DNA from: Candidatus Bathyarchaeota archaeon
Lineage (GTDB): Archaea > Thermoproteota > Bathyarchaeia > 40CM-2-53-6
Direction: 5' to 3'
Length of the DNA stretch: 9,381 nt
Assembly: GCA_005883085.1 (NCBI GenBank)
Contig: VBAY01000061.1
Coordinates: 1 to 9,381 of the forward strand
Shown here piece by piece: positions 1 to 6,264 of this stretch. Numbering within the stretch: the first letter of the stretch is position 1; each line of letters starts with the position of its first letter. A program made the translations under genes and the position numbers. A model generated the notes under the pieces. That model was not told where the DNA came from. It ran no database searches and was given only the letters and a program-made list of their open reading frames with translations.

Positions 1-303
1 CCTCGTACTCTTGGCGTTCAAATTGTCAAGATCTCTCGACATCTCCGTCCTTTTCATGTCCTGGATCCTAGCCACGAACTGTTTAGGCTCGGACGCTTCG
101 AGCTTGTTGCTGCTAACCATGACAATACCCTTCTCGACAAGCTCCTTGACCGCTTTTTCAGCTTCGCGCGATGAGATGCTTGAGTGAGCCAGAATCTGCT
201 CGATAGTCTCACCTGATGGCTTCTCTAAGAGGGAGAAGTAGATTGAGCATCCTTCTTTCGAGAAACCGAGTTCTTCCATGAGTTTTTGGGCTTCGTCATT
301 CAA
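1..303 (-). CDS. Winged-helix transcriptional regulator, TrmB-like (partial)
   Basis: The first 101 codons of a protein that runs off the left edge with no stop. Seen: a helix-rich N-terminus (EELGFSKEGCSIYFSLLEKP), then a helix-turn-helix-like stretch (ILAHSSISSREAEKAVKELV) leading into EKGIVMVSSNKLEASEPKQ, which reads as the wing, and then a charged helix likely to start a coiled coil. This spacing is that of the TrmB/sugar-specific regulator winged helix, in which an early 'Y-x-x-L-L' helix precedes the DNA-reading helix. The effector domain would lie outside the window. I chose the TTG at 303 because it gives a natural N-terminus (NDEAQKLMEELG); the first ATG, at 279, would cut into the first helix. 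It follows the small cysteine protein at 340-603 by 36 bases, in the same frame, so the two are probably co-transcribed. Its target genes cannot be told from here. Confidence 0.72.
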   Translation of the reverse strand, partial: MNDEAQKLMEELGFSKEGCSIYFSLLEKPSGETIEQILAHSSISSREAEKAVKELVEKGIVMVSSNKLEASEPKQFVARIQDMKRTEMSRDLDNLNAKSTR

Positions 304-339
304 TCCTGGAGTCGCCTTAGGTCTAAGAATCGACAGCCA

Positions 340-603
340 TCAAGTAGACGTTGGCAGAGGGAAACCTCTACAGTCAACATTCCCTTTGACTCGCCGAATA
401 AAGTTTGGACATGCGAAGCACTGCGCAAAAGAAACGGTCTTCGAGAGCACTGGACAGTCGACAGCTTCCTTCTTCATTCTCGCTAGCTGTTTCCCTCCGA
501 CAACTCCTTTTAGATCTTGAACATACTGCTTTGGAGTCGTCGGGCTTTTTTCGGGAACGGTGACTTCCACAACATACTTTGCTTGAGGAAGGTCTTCGCT
601 CAT
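340..603 (-). CDS. Small four-cysteine (putative zinc-binding) protein
   Basis: An 87-residue protein that I do not recognise by name. Its C-terminal half carries cysteines at 50, 62, 65 and 78 (C-x11-C-x2-C-x12-C) in a context such as AQCFACPNF and VDCRG, which looks like a metal-binding knuckle. The N-terminal half (AKYVVEVTVPEKSPTTPKQY) reads as a beta strand followed by a proline-rich turn, and a basic helix lies between (GGKQLARMKKEA). The ATG at 603 is the only standard start, although the frame stays open upstream to a TAG near 661. It lies directly upstream of the winged-helix regulator and in the same frame, with only a TGA (342-340) and 12 codons between them. It may therefore be a partner of that regulator or, if the TGA is an error or is read through, its N-terminal domain. 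A role in nucleic-acid or metal sensing is inference only. Confidence 0.65.
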   Translation of the reverse strand: MSEDLPQAKYVVEVTVPEKSPTTPKQYVQDLKGVVGGKQLARMKKEAVDCPVLSKTVSFAQCFACPNFIRRVKGNVDCRGFPLPTST

Positions 604-730
604 CTGCTTCCAGTCGTCGGCCCGGTCCAGACTGCTAATTATCCCTTTGTTACTAGAGAACGTCTACTCGGTCAATCTTATCAGCAGTTTATGAACTCAG
701 CAGTTGATCTGTGATAACGACAGCAAGTTC

Positions 731-1219
731 CTAGCTCTTCGACTTATCCTTCGGCAGGCCAACCGAGGAACCTTCCAACAACGAATTCGCTTTGGCAAGT
801 ACACTCTCGAACTCCCTCTGCTCCTCCAAGGAAAGTGAGTGTTGTTGCTCCATCACCTTTGCGAGCCCTCTTGCAGTGAGAATCATCAATGGCAGAATGA
901 CCTCACGCTCCTTACCTGGTATTGCCCTGTAGACGTAAGGATTGGATTCCGTCAATACCGAAGCCTCAGCGGAGTATGCCCCTGTCCGCTTAATGTGGTA
1001 CAGCCCTGCGTAGATACTTATCGGAACAATGATGAGAATACCGACAATCCCAAATTCGTAAAGATGAGGGAATATATTGTGAATGACAGGCACACCGACG
1101 ACGGCGAGTGCATAGATTATTATCATCGTGCTCGCAAAGCCCAGGGGAAATGCAACGTAAGTTCCGTAGCCTATCCGGAAATAGTACCAGCTTCTGAAAA
1201 TCAACCTGCTGAGATTCAT
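731..1219 (-). CDS. Conserved archaeal two-helix membrane protein, function unknown
   Basis: About 162 residues. An aromatic, basic N-terminus (RLIFRSWYYFRIGYGTY) leads into two hydrophobic segments at roughly residues 20-45 and 53-78. A soluble C-terminal half of about 85 residues follows, ending in a charged helix (LSLEEQREFESVLAKANSLL) and a lysine/serine tail. The pattern resembles uncharacterised membrane proteins of Nitrososphaeria-type archaea, as far as I can recall, but I know no function for them. Start choice: ATG at 1219, with an in-frame TTG at 1225 two codons earlier. A TATA box centred near 1253 predicts transcription from about 1227, so either start would be nearly leaderless. 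The gene diverges from the membrane protein at 1256-1657. The plus-strand frame overlapping it (839-1255) has no protein-like character and is a shadow. Confidence 0.75.
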   Translation of the reverse strand: MNLSRLIFRSWYYFRIGYGTYVAFPLGFASTMIIIYALAVVGVPVIHNIFPHLYEFGIVGILIIVPISIYAGLYHIKRTGAYSAEASVLTESNPYVYRAIPGKEREVILPLMILTARGLAKVMEQQHSLSLEEQREFESVLAKANSLLEGSSVGLPKDKSKS

Positions 1220-1246
1220 TGTCAATTCTACGTAAACGCTCTGCCT

Positions 1247-1260
1247 AACGTTTATATGAA
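1247..1260. promoter_or_regulatory. Near-symmetric TATA box between divergent genes
   Basis: The element reads GTTTATATGA on the plus strand and TCATATAAAC on the minus strand, so it resembles an archaeal TATA box in both directions. On the minus strand it sits about 26 bases ahead of the expected start of transcription for the membrane protein beginning at 1219/1225. On the plus strand it would start transcripts near 1279. That would exclude the ATG at 1256, which lies inside the element, and leave the TTG at 1292 as the usable start. Confidence 0.55.
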
Positions 1261-1657
1261 ATATGGGTCGGCGAACAACTCAAGAAGGCACTTGGAGAAA
1301 CGGCTCTTCCTACTTCCACTGGCTTGGGTTGTTTTCGGTATCGGCGAGGTCTACGCTCTCCGGTTCCTGCTTGGGTCAATCCTCAACATAGCTCCGACCA
1401 TCCCCAACGACAAGCCCATTGGTGGCGCGATTTTTCCCGTACTCTTCTTCAACGTTGCGGCTGTGCTCGGCGTCCTATCGGTGAGCCTATACTCCCTTGG
1501 AGTATGGAACATAGATTTGTCGAGGAGAAAGGACAAAGCTGATCTAGGTGCTCTCGTGACCCTGGTAACAGGAGGTCTCCTCCTTTGGTACGTTCCTCTA
1601 GCCTTCTTCTTCGTAGTTGCCTCGATAGTCTATTTGCTCGCAGTGAACATCGAGTAG
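1256..1657 (+). CDS. Polytopic membrane protein, function unknown
   Basis: A 133-residue protein with three to four hydrophobic segments: about residues 16-44 (FLLPLAWVVFGIGEVYALRF), 57-84 (AIFPVLFFNVAAVLGVLSVS) and 97-132 (a long stretch, probably two helices, ending in LAVNIE). A polar loop with Asn-Asp-Lys-Pro lies between the first two, and a basic loop (DLSRRKDKAD) suggests the cytoplasmic side. No catalytic motif is visible and I do not recognise the family. The open frame extends far upstream to 839, but only the part from 1256 on looks like protein. The ATG at 1256 lies inside the TATA box shared with the divergent gene, so the true start may be the TTG at 1292 (121 residues). The GT2 gene begins 7 bases after its stop, so the two are probably co-transcribed and this protein may serve the same glycan pathway. 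Confidence 0.65.
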   Translation: MKYGSANNSRRHLEKRLFLLPLAWVVFGIGEVYALRFLLGSILNIAPTIPNDKPIGGAIFPVLFFNVAAVLGVLSVSLYSLGVWNIDLSRRKDKADLGALVTLVTGGLLLWYVPLAFFFVVASIVYLLAVNIE

Positions 1658-1664
1658 TTCATTT

Positions 1665-2456
1665 TTGCCCGTCGACGTGACGGTAGTGATTTGCGCCCAC
1701 AATGAGGAGTCGTACATTCAAAGATCGCTTGAAGGAGTTCTACGACAATCGATTCCACCCGCACGAATCATCGTCGTCGCGGACAGATGCACAGACCGGA
1801 CCGCAGCTGTTTCCAAGCGCATGCTTTCAAGTAATTCGATTGTCATAGAGAAGCAAGAATCGCTTTGGAGAAATAGTTATGCGGAGAATTTGGAAATTGG
1901 AAGAAAAAACGCTGTAGGTACAATTCTTGCCATCGTTGACGCAGACATCCTCGTGCCTCCGTCGTTCCTGGAGAAAACATCCGCTTCTTGTCGGGAATGG
2001 GCCTCCGTATCCGCCCTGGTCCGAACCGATCCGAGCGGGGGACTGATGAACCAAATGGTCTCTTTCTGGGAACGAAGCTACTTGTTTACGCCTCTTGGTC
2101 AAGAGGCTCGTGGGGGCGCAAGGAGTATCTCGATGAGAGCCTTATCGGATGTTGGAGGTTTTCGCGACGTGATGGCTCCGGATACTGACCTTGACATCAG
2201 ATTCAAGCGACGCGGAGAGAGGGTGAAGATGGACATGAGCCTAGTCGCGTTGCACCTGCGCAAGATGAACCTTGTGAGGTCGGTGTTCTACCAGATCAAG
2301 GCAGGGGAAGCTCGAAGACAACTCGGAGTCTCCCCGTTGCGGACTCTGCTTCACTCAATTGCACGGTTGCGTCCATTCGTTTTTTATGGCTACCTCAAAG
2401 CCGGGAGATCGAGGGAACTTCGTCAAAGATCACTAGACCGTCAGAGGGGAATCTGA
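1665..2456 (+). CDS. Glycosyltransferase family 2
   Basis: A 263-residue GT-A fold glycosyltransferase of family 2, which moves a sugar from an NDP- or lipid-linked donor to an acceptor. Seen: beta strand and nucleotide-binding loop VTVVICAHNEE (residues 5-15), ADRCTD (39-44), the metal-binding DxD as DAD (92-94), and the acceptor/catalytic region VGGFRDVMAPDTDLDIRFKRRG (163-184) with the acidic pair of the GT2 'ED' motif. There is no strong membrane segment at the C-terminus, so this looks like a cytoplasmic or peripheral enzyme rather than a processive synthase. The start is a TTG 7 bases after the preceding membrane-protein stop; no ATG is available near the conserved first strand. The final residues (RSRELRQRSLDRQRGI) run directly into the remnant of an epimerase gene, so the natural C-terminus may have been altered by the deletion that created that remnant. 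Donor and acceptor cannot be told. Confidence 0.88.
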   Translation: MPVDVTVVICAHNEESYIQRSLEGVLRQSIPPARIIVVADRCTDRTAAVSKRMLSSNSIVIEKQESLWRNSYAENLEIGRKNAVGTILAIVDADILVPPSFLEKTSASCREWASVSALVRTDPSGGLMNQMVSFWERSYLFTPLGQEARGGARSISMRALSDVGGFRDVMAPDTDLDIRFKRRGERVKMDMSLVALHLRKMNLVRSVFYQIKAGEARRQLGVSPLRTLLHSIARLRPFVFYGYLKAGRSRELRQRSLDRQRGI

Positions 2457-2702
2457 ACATCGGAACCGGACGGGCAATTAGCATCGTTTCTCTTGCAAGA
2501 CGTATTCTCCAGCTGTTCAATCTAGGACGTGTTCGGCCCATCCACGAGCCCTTGAATAGAAAAGGTCAGACTTAGCCGAGCCAATGTTTCCGCGGCTCGA
2601 ACGAAGATTCGCTTTCGTCCCCGGTCTCAGCTTGCTGAAGGACTGCCTCCGACGATCGAGTGGTTAAGGACCTTGATATGCCCTTCGATGAACCTAGGGT
2701 GA
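2435..2702 (+). pseudogene. Remnant of NAD-dependent sugar epimerase (C-terminal part, frameshifted)
   Basis: Two consecutive frames here translate into the C-terminal third of an extended short-chain dehydrogenase of the UDP-sugar 4-epimerase type. The first frame (from about 2435 to the TAG at 2573-2575) gives NIGTGRAISIVSLARRIL and then GRVRPIHEPLNRKGQ, matching the 'NIGTG...S+.ELA..I' and 'Y.p.R.GDv' regions of that family. The second frame (2568-2702) continues with LSRANVSAARTKIRFRP and LAEGLPPTIEWLRTL, matching 'aDis+Ar..LG%.P...leeGL..ti.W%r'. The NAD-binding and catalytic two-thirds are absent and one frameshift separates the halves, so it cannot be active. Its 5' end overlaps the end of the GT2 gene, which suggests a deletion junction. 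It is not a copy of the intact SDR gene at 3543-4502: the NIGTG region there reads NVSPGNPVTNSELAKML. Confidence 0.75.
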
Positions 2703-2838
2703 AATGGGAATATTCCACGGGTGAAATCATCGATGAGTCCAAATACTAAACCTTACTTACTCAAACAAATTGCGCGGATGCTAGGCACCCAACATGCGCC
2801 GCCTGTTCTACCTGAAACAGAACTCCGTGATCAAATGA
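2703..2838 (+). promoter_or_regulatory. Likely promoter and leader of the nucleotidyltransferase operon
   Basis: The rest of the gap after the epimerase remnant. It holds an AT-rich element, CAAATACTAAACC (about 2735-2747), that could serve as a weak TATA box, giving a leader of roughly 70 bases. The 9-base direct repeat GGGTGAAAT occurs at 2697-2705 and again at 2719-2727, 22 bases apart, just upstream of that element; it could be an operator but may be chance. No open frame here looks like protein. Confidence 0.35.
2827..2832 (+). promoter_or_regulatory. Shine-Dalgarno site GTGATC
   Basis: GTGATC is complementary to the archaeal 16S rRNA 3' end (GATCAC) and stands 6 bases ahead of the ATG at 2839. 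It fixes that start over the overlapping out-of-frame ATG at 2835. It is the only strong Shine-Dalgarno in the window; most other genes here lack one. Confidence 0.7.
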
Positions 2839-3546
2839 ATGAGACCTCCTAGGACCGCGGTAATCCTCTCCGGCGGAGAGGGTCTCCGACTAAGGCCTAT
2901 AACGCACGATATCCCAAAGGGATTGGTTAGAGTTGGCGGGAGACCTCTTCTCGAGTGGGTTGTCGTATGGCTTCAGGAAAACAGAGTCACCGAGCTAGTC
3001 ATAGGAGTAGCCCATCTGAAAGAGAAGATAATGCGGTACTTTGGTGGAGGGGAGAAGTTTGGAGTGGATATCCGATACAGCGTTCACACGGTGGAGGGCG
3101 GAACCGGTGAGGGATTTCGCCTTGCCATTTCCCGTTATGTGGATTCTCCGTCGTTTTTTGCGCTCAATGGTGACCAAATAACGAATCTTAGACTAGATGT
3201 ACTCTACAATCACCATCGAGAGGATGCGTCCTTGGCATCGATCGCGGTCGTGCATCCAAGGTTGCCGTTCGGACTCGTCGACGTGGACCAGAAAGGATTC
3301 TGCAAAGGTTTTGTGGAAAAGCCAGTGTTGAATGATGTCTTTTGCTCGATGGGAATATACGTTTTTGACCGGAAGGTGCTGAAGTACTTGCCGAAAAGAG
3401 GGGATGTTGAAAGAACTACTTTTCCGAAGTTGGCCCGAATGAATAAGCTAAAAGCCGTCAAACATGACGGGTCTTTCGTTACAGTAAACTCATTGAGAGA
3501 ACTCGAAGAGGCTGATGAAGCGTTAAAGAAAGGAAAGTCAACATGA
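2839..3546 (+). CDS. Sugar-1-phosphate nucleotidyltransferase
   Basis: A 235-residue nucleotidyltransferase (NTP_transferase family) that joins a sugar 1-phosphate to an NTP, releasing pyrophosphate, to make an activated NDP-sugar. Seen: the signature loop LSGGEGLRLRPIT...IPK (residues 10-27), which binds the nucleotide phosphates, with catalytic Arg and Lys in place; GG-x-PLLEW (33-40); NGD (110-112) with the metal-binding Asp; and the sugar-binding FVEKP (158-162). The size, without a left-handed beta-helix tail, fits the short single-domain enzymes (RmlA core, mannose- or heptose-1-phosphate guanylyltransferase HddC-like) rather than GlmU or the long archaeal bifunctional forms. The sugar and base cannot be assigned from sequence alone. 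Its stop overlaps the start of the SDR gene (ATGA at 3543-3546), so the two are translationally coupled and probably act in sequence. Confidence 0.88.
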   Translation: MRPPRTAVILSGGEGLRLRPITHDIPKGLVRVGGRPLLEWVVVWLQENRVTELVIGVAHLKEKIMRYFGGGEKFGVDIRYSVHTVEGGTGEGFRLAISRYVDSPSFFALNGDQITNLRLDVLYNHHREDASLASIAVVHPRLPFGLVDVDQKGFCKGFVEKPVLNDVFCSMGIYVFDRKVLKYLPKRGDVERTTFPKLARMNKLKAVKHDGSFVTVNSLRELEEADEALKKGKST

Positions 3547-4502
3547 ATGTGCTCATAACAGGAATAACAGGATTCATAGGTTCGAGGTTAGCATCCCGCC
3601 TTGTGGGGGAAGGTTACGATGTCCACGGCTTGGTCAGGCATTCATCTGAAAGAGAGCTAAGCAGAATCAGAGACATAATCTCACAAGTTCATCTTATAGA
3701 AGGAGATCTTGGAACCTTTCACTCCATCATATCGGCAGTGGATGTCTCAGAGCCGGAGATAATCTTTCATCTCGGAGCGTTGACTCCAGTCAGGTTGTCG
3801 TTTGACGATCCCTATCCATACATTGCTACGAATTTCGAGGGAACTGTCAACCTAGTGCATGCGATTCTGAGAGAAGCGCCAAACGCACGACTCATCGTGG
3901 CCTCTACGGCGGAGGTTTACGGCTGGCAAGACGGCGCTCGGCCCATCCGAGAAGACGCCATGCTAAACCCTGCTTCCCCGTATGCTGTAACAAAATCCGC
4001 AGCTGATCAGTACGTTCAGATGGCCAACCGCGTCTATCACCTAAAAGGAACGGTGCTTCGACCTATCAATAGCTACGGAAGGACCGGTGAAGTAGGGTTC
4101 TACACAGAATATCTCGTATCCAAAATGCTTGCAGGTGAAACCTGCTACGTTGGAGCCCCGGACTCCATCAGAGACTACATGTTCGCGGAAGACCATGTTA
4201 ACAGCTACATCCTAACGGCAAAGTCACCTAGAGCGATCGGCGAGGTATACAACGTTTCACCGGGCAACCCTGTCACAAACTCCGAATTGGCAAAAATGTT
4301 GACTCTAATGACAGGGTTCAAAGGAAAGATGGTCTTTGGATCTTATCCACCCGGTTACCCTCAACGGCCAAAGTCGCAGGACCCACAATATCTCGTGTTA
4401 GACAACTCGAAAATAGCGAGGGAGCTAGGTTGGAAGCCATCTCACACTCTCCAGGAGGGACTGAAGCTTACCGTGGAATTGTGGAGGTCCAAGAGCAGCT
4501 AA
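3543..4502 (+). CDS. NAD(P)-dependent sugar-nucleotide epimerase/dehydratase (SDR)
   Basis: A 319-residue extended short-chain dehydrogenase acting on an NDP-sugar. Seen: Rossmann dinucleotide motif TGITGFIG (Gly7, Gly10, Gly13); DLG at about 55-57; the FHLGALTPV segment (75-83); catalytic Ser/Thr in VASTAEVYG (119-127); and catalytic Tyr147 and Lys151 (YAVTK). RPINSYGRTGEVGFY (173-187) and IRDYMFAEDHVNSYI form the sugar-nucleotide pocket, followed by a normal C-terminal helix LGWKPSHTLQEGL. The length is full for the family. It could be a 4-epimerase or a 4,6-dehydratase of the GDP-mannose/dTDP-glucose type; STAEVYG does not settle which, so no symbol is given. It overlaps the nucleotidyltransferase stop by an ATGA and ends 41 bases before the GT4 gene, so all three probably form one transcription unit making and using one sugar donor. 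Confidence 0.9.
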   Translation: MNVLITGITGFIGSRLASRLVGEGYDVHGLVRHSSERELSRIRDIISQVHLIEGDLGTFHSIISAVDVSEPEIIFHLGALTPVRLSFDDPYPYIATNFEGTVNLVHAILREAPNARLIVASTAEVYGWQDGARPIREDAMLNPASPYAVTKSAADQYVQMANRVYHLKGTVLRPINSYGRTGEVGFYTEYLVSKMLAGETCYVGAPDSIRDYMFAEDHVNSYILTAKSPRAIGEVYNVSPGNPVTNSELAKMLTLMTGFKGKMVFGSYPPGYPQRPKSQDPQYLVLDNSKIARELGWKPSHTLQEGLKLTVELWRSKSS

Positions 4503-4543
4503 CCGGCGCGTCGATCAGATCTTCCGACCACTGCGGTTAGTCC

Positions 4544-5647
4544 ATGAAAGTATTCCTGGTTCACCCTCGTTTGGGTGTTAAGGGTGGCGGCGAAAGAGTT
4601 GCTATTCACTCAATCCTTGCAGCGATCAAGGCCGGTCACGAGGTTTCGCTCGTTAGCGAACAGTTCGACGAGGCGAGTTTCGAGGACTTTTATGGTTGCG
4701 CCGGGCTCTTCGATAAAGTCAATCGTTTCTATTATCGAGCCTTCAAACCAGTCTTTAGCCCCCGAGCTCTCCTCTATCAGAGACTAGCATATCACTGGTA
4801 TCGGATTAGGGATATCTTCTCGCGAGAGTCTTGCGATCTCGTGTTGAGTACTCAAGATATTGGATATGTGCCTTCAACACGTGCTCCCGTCGTACAGTAT
4901 TGCTATTTCCCTGAATATTTCTCTCACCTTCAGTCGTCATCCTCTCCAATGTGGCGTGTGTACTATGCGCCAGCAAGCCTCTACTATCGGAATCGCGTTC
5001 GCCAGGTTGGAAAGCTTCTTAGTGTCTCTGACTTTACTCGAGGATTCGTGGCGAAGAGGTGGGGGCGCGATTCCGTGACCTTGTATCCACCTTGTCCGGT
5101 CGAGGCATATTCGGACCTAAGTAGCTTGCAGCCGAGGGAGAATTTGGTGATATCAGTCGGCAGGATTGTGCCCGAAAAGAGGCTCCACCTATTTGTTGAA
5201 TTGGCCCGAATGGTTCCAAATACAAGATTCGTGGCGATAGGAAGCGTCTACGGTGGGACTTCTGCGTACTATGAGTTGTTGAGACGAACGGCACCAGAAA
5301 ATGTGTCCTTCGTTCTCTCACCGCTACGAAAGGCAAAAGATCTTCTGGGAAGAGCTATGGCATATGTTCATTGCGCGGAGAACGAACATTTTGGGATAAC
5401 GATAGTCGAGGCCATGGCGGCCGGATGCGTTCCCATTGTCCATGACAGCGGGGGACCCAGAGAGATTGTAATTGACAAAGTGGGTTTCCGATGGCATAAC
5501 TTAGCTGTTGCAGCACGACTTATCATAATGCTTGCTGAAAACGATCAGCTCCGATCAAGGTTCTCTGCGGCCTCATCGGCCAAGGCACAAGAGTTCCGAT
5601 CGGAGGTTTTTGAATCAGAAATGGCAAGAGTCCTTCGTGCGTCTTGA
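4544..5647 (+). CDS. Glycosyltransferase family 4, Alg11-like mannosyltransferase
   Basis: A 367-residue GT-B fold glycosyltransferase of family 4. Seen: the N-terminal donor/acceptor loop HPRLGVKGGGERVA (residues 7-20), whose GGGERV is characteristic of Alg11 and Alg2 relatives; QYCYFPEYFS (118-127); VLYPP-like TLYPPCPV (179-186); SVGRIVPEKRLH (204-215) opening the second Rossmann domain; and the retaining E-x7-E motif at Glu281 and Glu289 (EHFGITIVEAMAAG), followed by VHDSGGPREIV. In eukaryotes Alg11 adds mannose from GDP-mannose to the lipid-linked N-glycan precursor. The archaeal protein probably extends a dolichol-linked or surface glycan on the cytoplasmic face of the membrane. There is no transmembrane segment. 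It ends 12 bases before the converging zinc-ribbon gene. Family assignment is secure; donor identity is inferred. Confidence 0.9.
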   Translation: MKVFLVHPRLGVKGGGERVAIHSILAAIKAGHEVSLVSEQFDEASFEDFYGCAGLFDKVNRFYYRAFKPVFSPRALLYQRLAYHWYRIRDIFSRESCDLVLSTQDIGYVPSTRAPVVQYCYFPEYFSHLQSSSSPMWRVYYAPASLYYRNRVRQVGKLLSVSDFTRGFVAKRWGRDSVTLYPPCPVEAYSDLSSLQPRENLVISVGRIVPEKRLHLFVELARMVPNTRFVAIGSVYGGTSAYYELLRRTAPENVSFVLSPLRKAKDLLGRAMAYVHCAENEHFGITIVEAMAAGCVPIVHDSGGPREIVIDKVGFRWHNLAVAARLIIMLAENDQLRSRFSAASSAKAQEFRSEVFESEMARVLRAS

Positions 5648-5659
5648 AGCCAGAATCCT

Positions 5660-5857
5660 CTAGGGTTCGGCTGCTCGCTCCTCCTCTAAGGCGACAAAAC
5701 CCTGATACCCGCAGCTCCTGCATACGTATTTCACAGGCAATATCCACCCTTCTAGTGGCATTCGAGATCTCGTAACGGACGAACCGCATCGGGGACATGC
5801 TCGGAGGCTTGCGCGACCTCGCCGAAATGAGCCTATGATTTCCTTAAGGCTAGACAT
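5660..5857 (-). CDS. Small zinc-ribbon protein
   Basis: A 65-residue protein (68 if the TTG at 5866 is used). A basic N-terminal helix (SLKEIIGSFRRGRASLR) precedes a zinc ribbon made of two CxxC knuckles, CPRCG and CRSCG, 21 residues apart. The intervening strand (LEGWILPVKYV) and a short acidic tail complete it. The fold is that of archaeal zinc-ribbon proteins that bind nucleic acid or act as small accessory subunits. I cannot name a family, and it is not RpoP or a ribosomal protein I recognise. It starts a few bases after the aIF1 stop (TAG at 5873-5871) with no Shine-Dalgarno of its own, so it is probably read by reinitiation from the aIF1 message. That coupling hints at a job in translation. 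Confidence 0.72.
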   Translation of the reverse strand: MSSLKEIIGSFRRGRASLRACPRCGSSVTRSRMPLEGWILPVKYVCRSCGYQGFVALEEERAAEP

Positions 5858-5870
5858 GCGCAACAACGAG

Positions 5871-6179
5871 CTAGTGAAGCTCTATGCTAGTTTCAGGGAA
5901 ACCGTATCCCACTAGAACTTTCTTGACCTTATCTCGATGGTCCCCCTGCAGAATGATGGAATTGTTCTTTGATGTCCCACCGCATGCGCAGTACGTCTTC
6001 AATTTTGTTGCGAGGTCTGGAAGGTCAACGCTTTTCCCGTCGATGCCTTCAACTATGGTCGCAGGTTTGCCCCATTTGCGCATTTCCATGCGCACTTTTA
6101 CGGTCTGCTGCTCCATGCTAATGGTGCCGCAGACGCACAGGTCCTTGGGAAGGCCGCAGGTGGAACAAACGTCGGCCAT
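5871..6179 (-). CDS. Translation initiation factor aIF1 / SUI1 family with N-terminal zinc knuckle
   Basis: A 102-residue SUI1-domain protein. In archaea and eukaryotes this factor binds the small ribosomal subunit near the P site and keeps start-codon selection accurate. Seen: an N-terminal cysteine knuckle CSTCGLPKDLCVC (Cys5, 8, 15, 17); strands VKVRMEMRKWGKPATIVEGI (27-46); the helix DLPDLATKLKT; the conserved CACGGT loop (64-69); and LQGDHRDKVKKVL (77-89) with YGFPETSIEL closing the domain. Everything expected is present. The start is ATG at 6179, with a TATA box about 60 bases upstream. The zinc-ribbon gene follows directly. Bacterial YciH is a homologue, but the genomic setting and the cysteine knuckle fit the archaeal factor. 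Confidence 0.92.
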   Translation of the reverse strand: MADVCSTCGLPKDLCVCGTISMEQQTVKVRMEMRKWGKPATIVEGIDGKSVDLPDLATKLKTYCACGGTSKNNSIILQGDHRDKVKKVLVGYGFPETSIELH

Positions 6180-6234
6180 TCTAGTAGCTCAGTACTCCCT
6201 TGTAACCGTCCACAATAATTCTATTGCTAGCTTG

Positions 6235-6245
6235 CGTATTTAAGC
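6235..6245 (-). promoter_or_regulatory. TATA box of the aIF1 gene
   Basis: On the minus strand the sequence reads CTTAAATACG, a good match to the archaeal TTTAWATA box. Transcription would start near 6214, leaving a leader of about 35 bases without an obvious Shine-Dalgarno. Confidence 0.6.
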
Positions 6246-6264
6246 GTGCCTCAGAAACGATAGA

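Noticed and set aside
340..342. TGA between the cysteine protein and the regulator as selenocysteine
   Set aside because: No selenocysteine insertion element is visible, and archaeal selenocysteine use is known mainly from certain methanogens and Asgard archaea; a normal stop or split gene is simpler.
839..1255. Upstream part of a long plus-strand open frame (839-1657)
   Set aside because: It lies antisense to the well-supported minus-strand membrane protein and is rich in His, Cys and Pro without domain character; only the part from 1256 or 1292 on looks real.
5648..5659. Terminator between the converging GT4 and zinc-ribbon genes
   Set aside because: The gap is only 12 bases with no T-tract or hairpin, so none can be supported.
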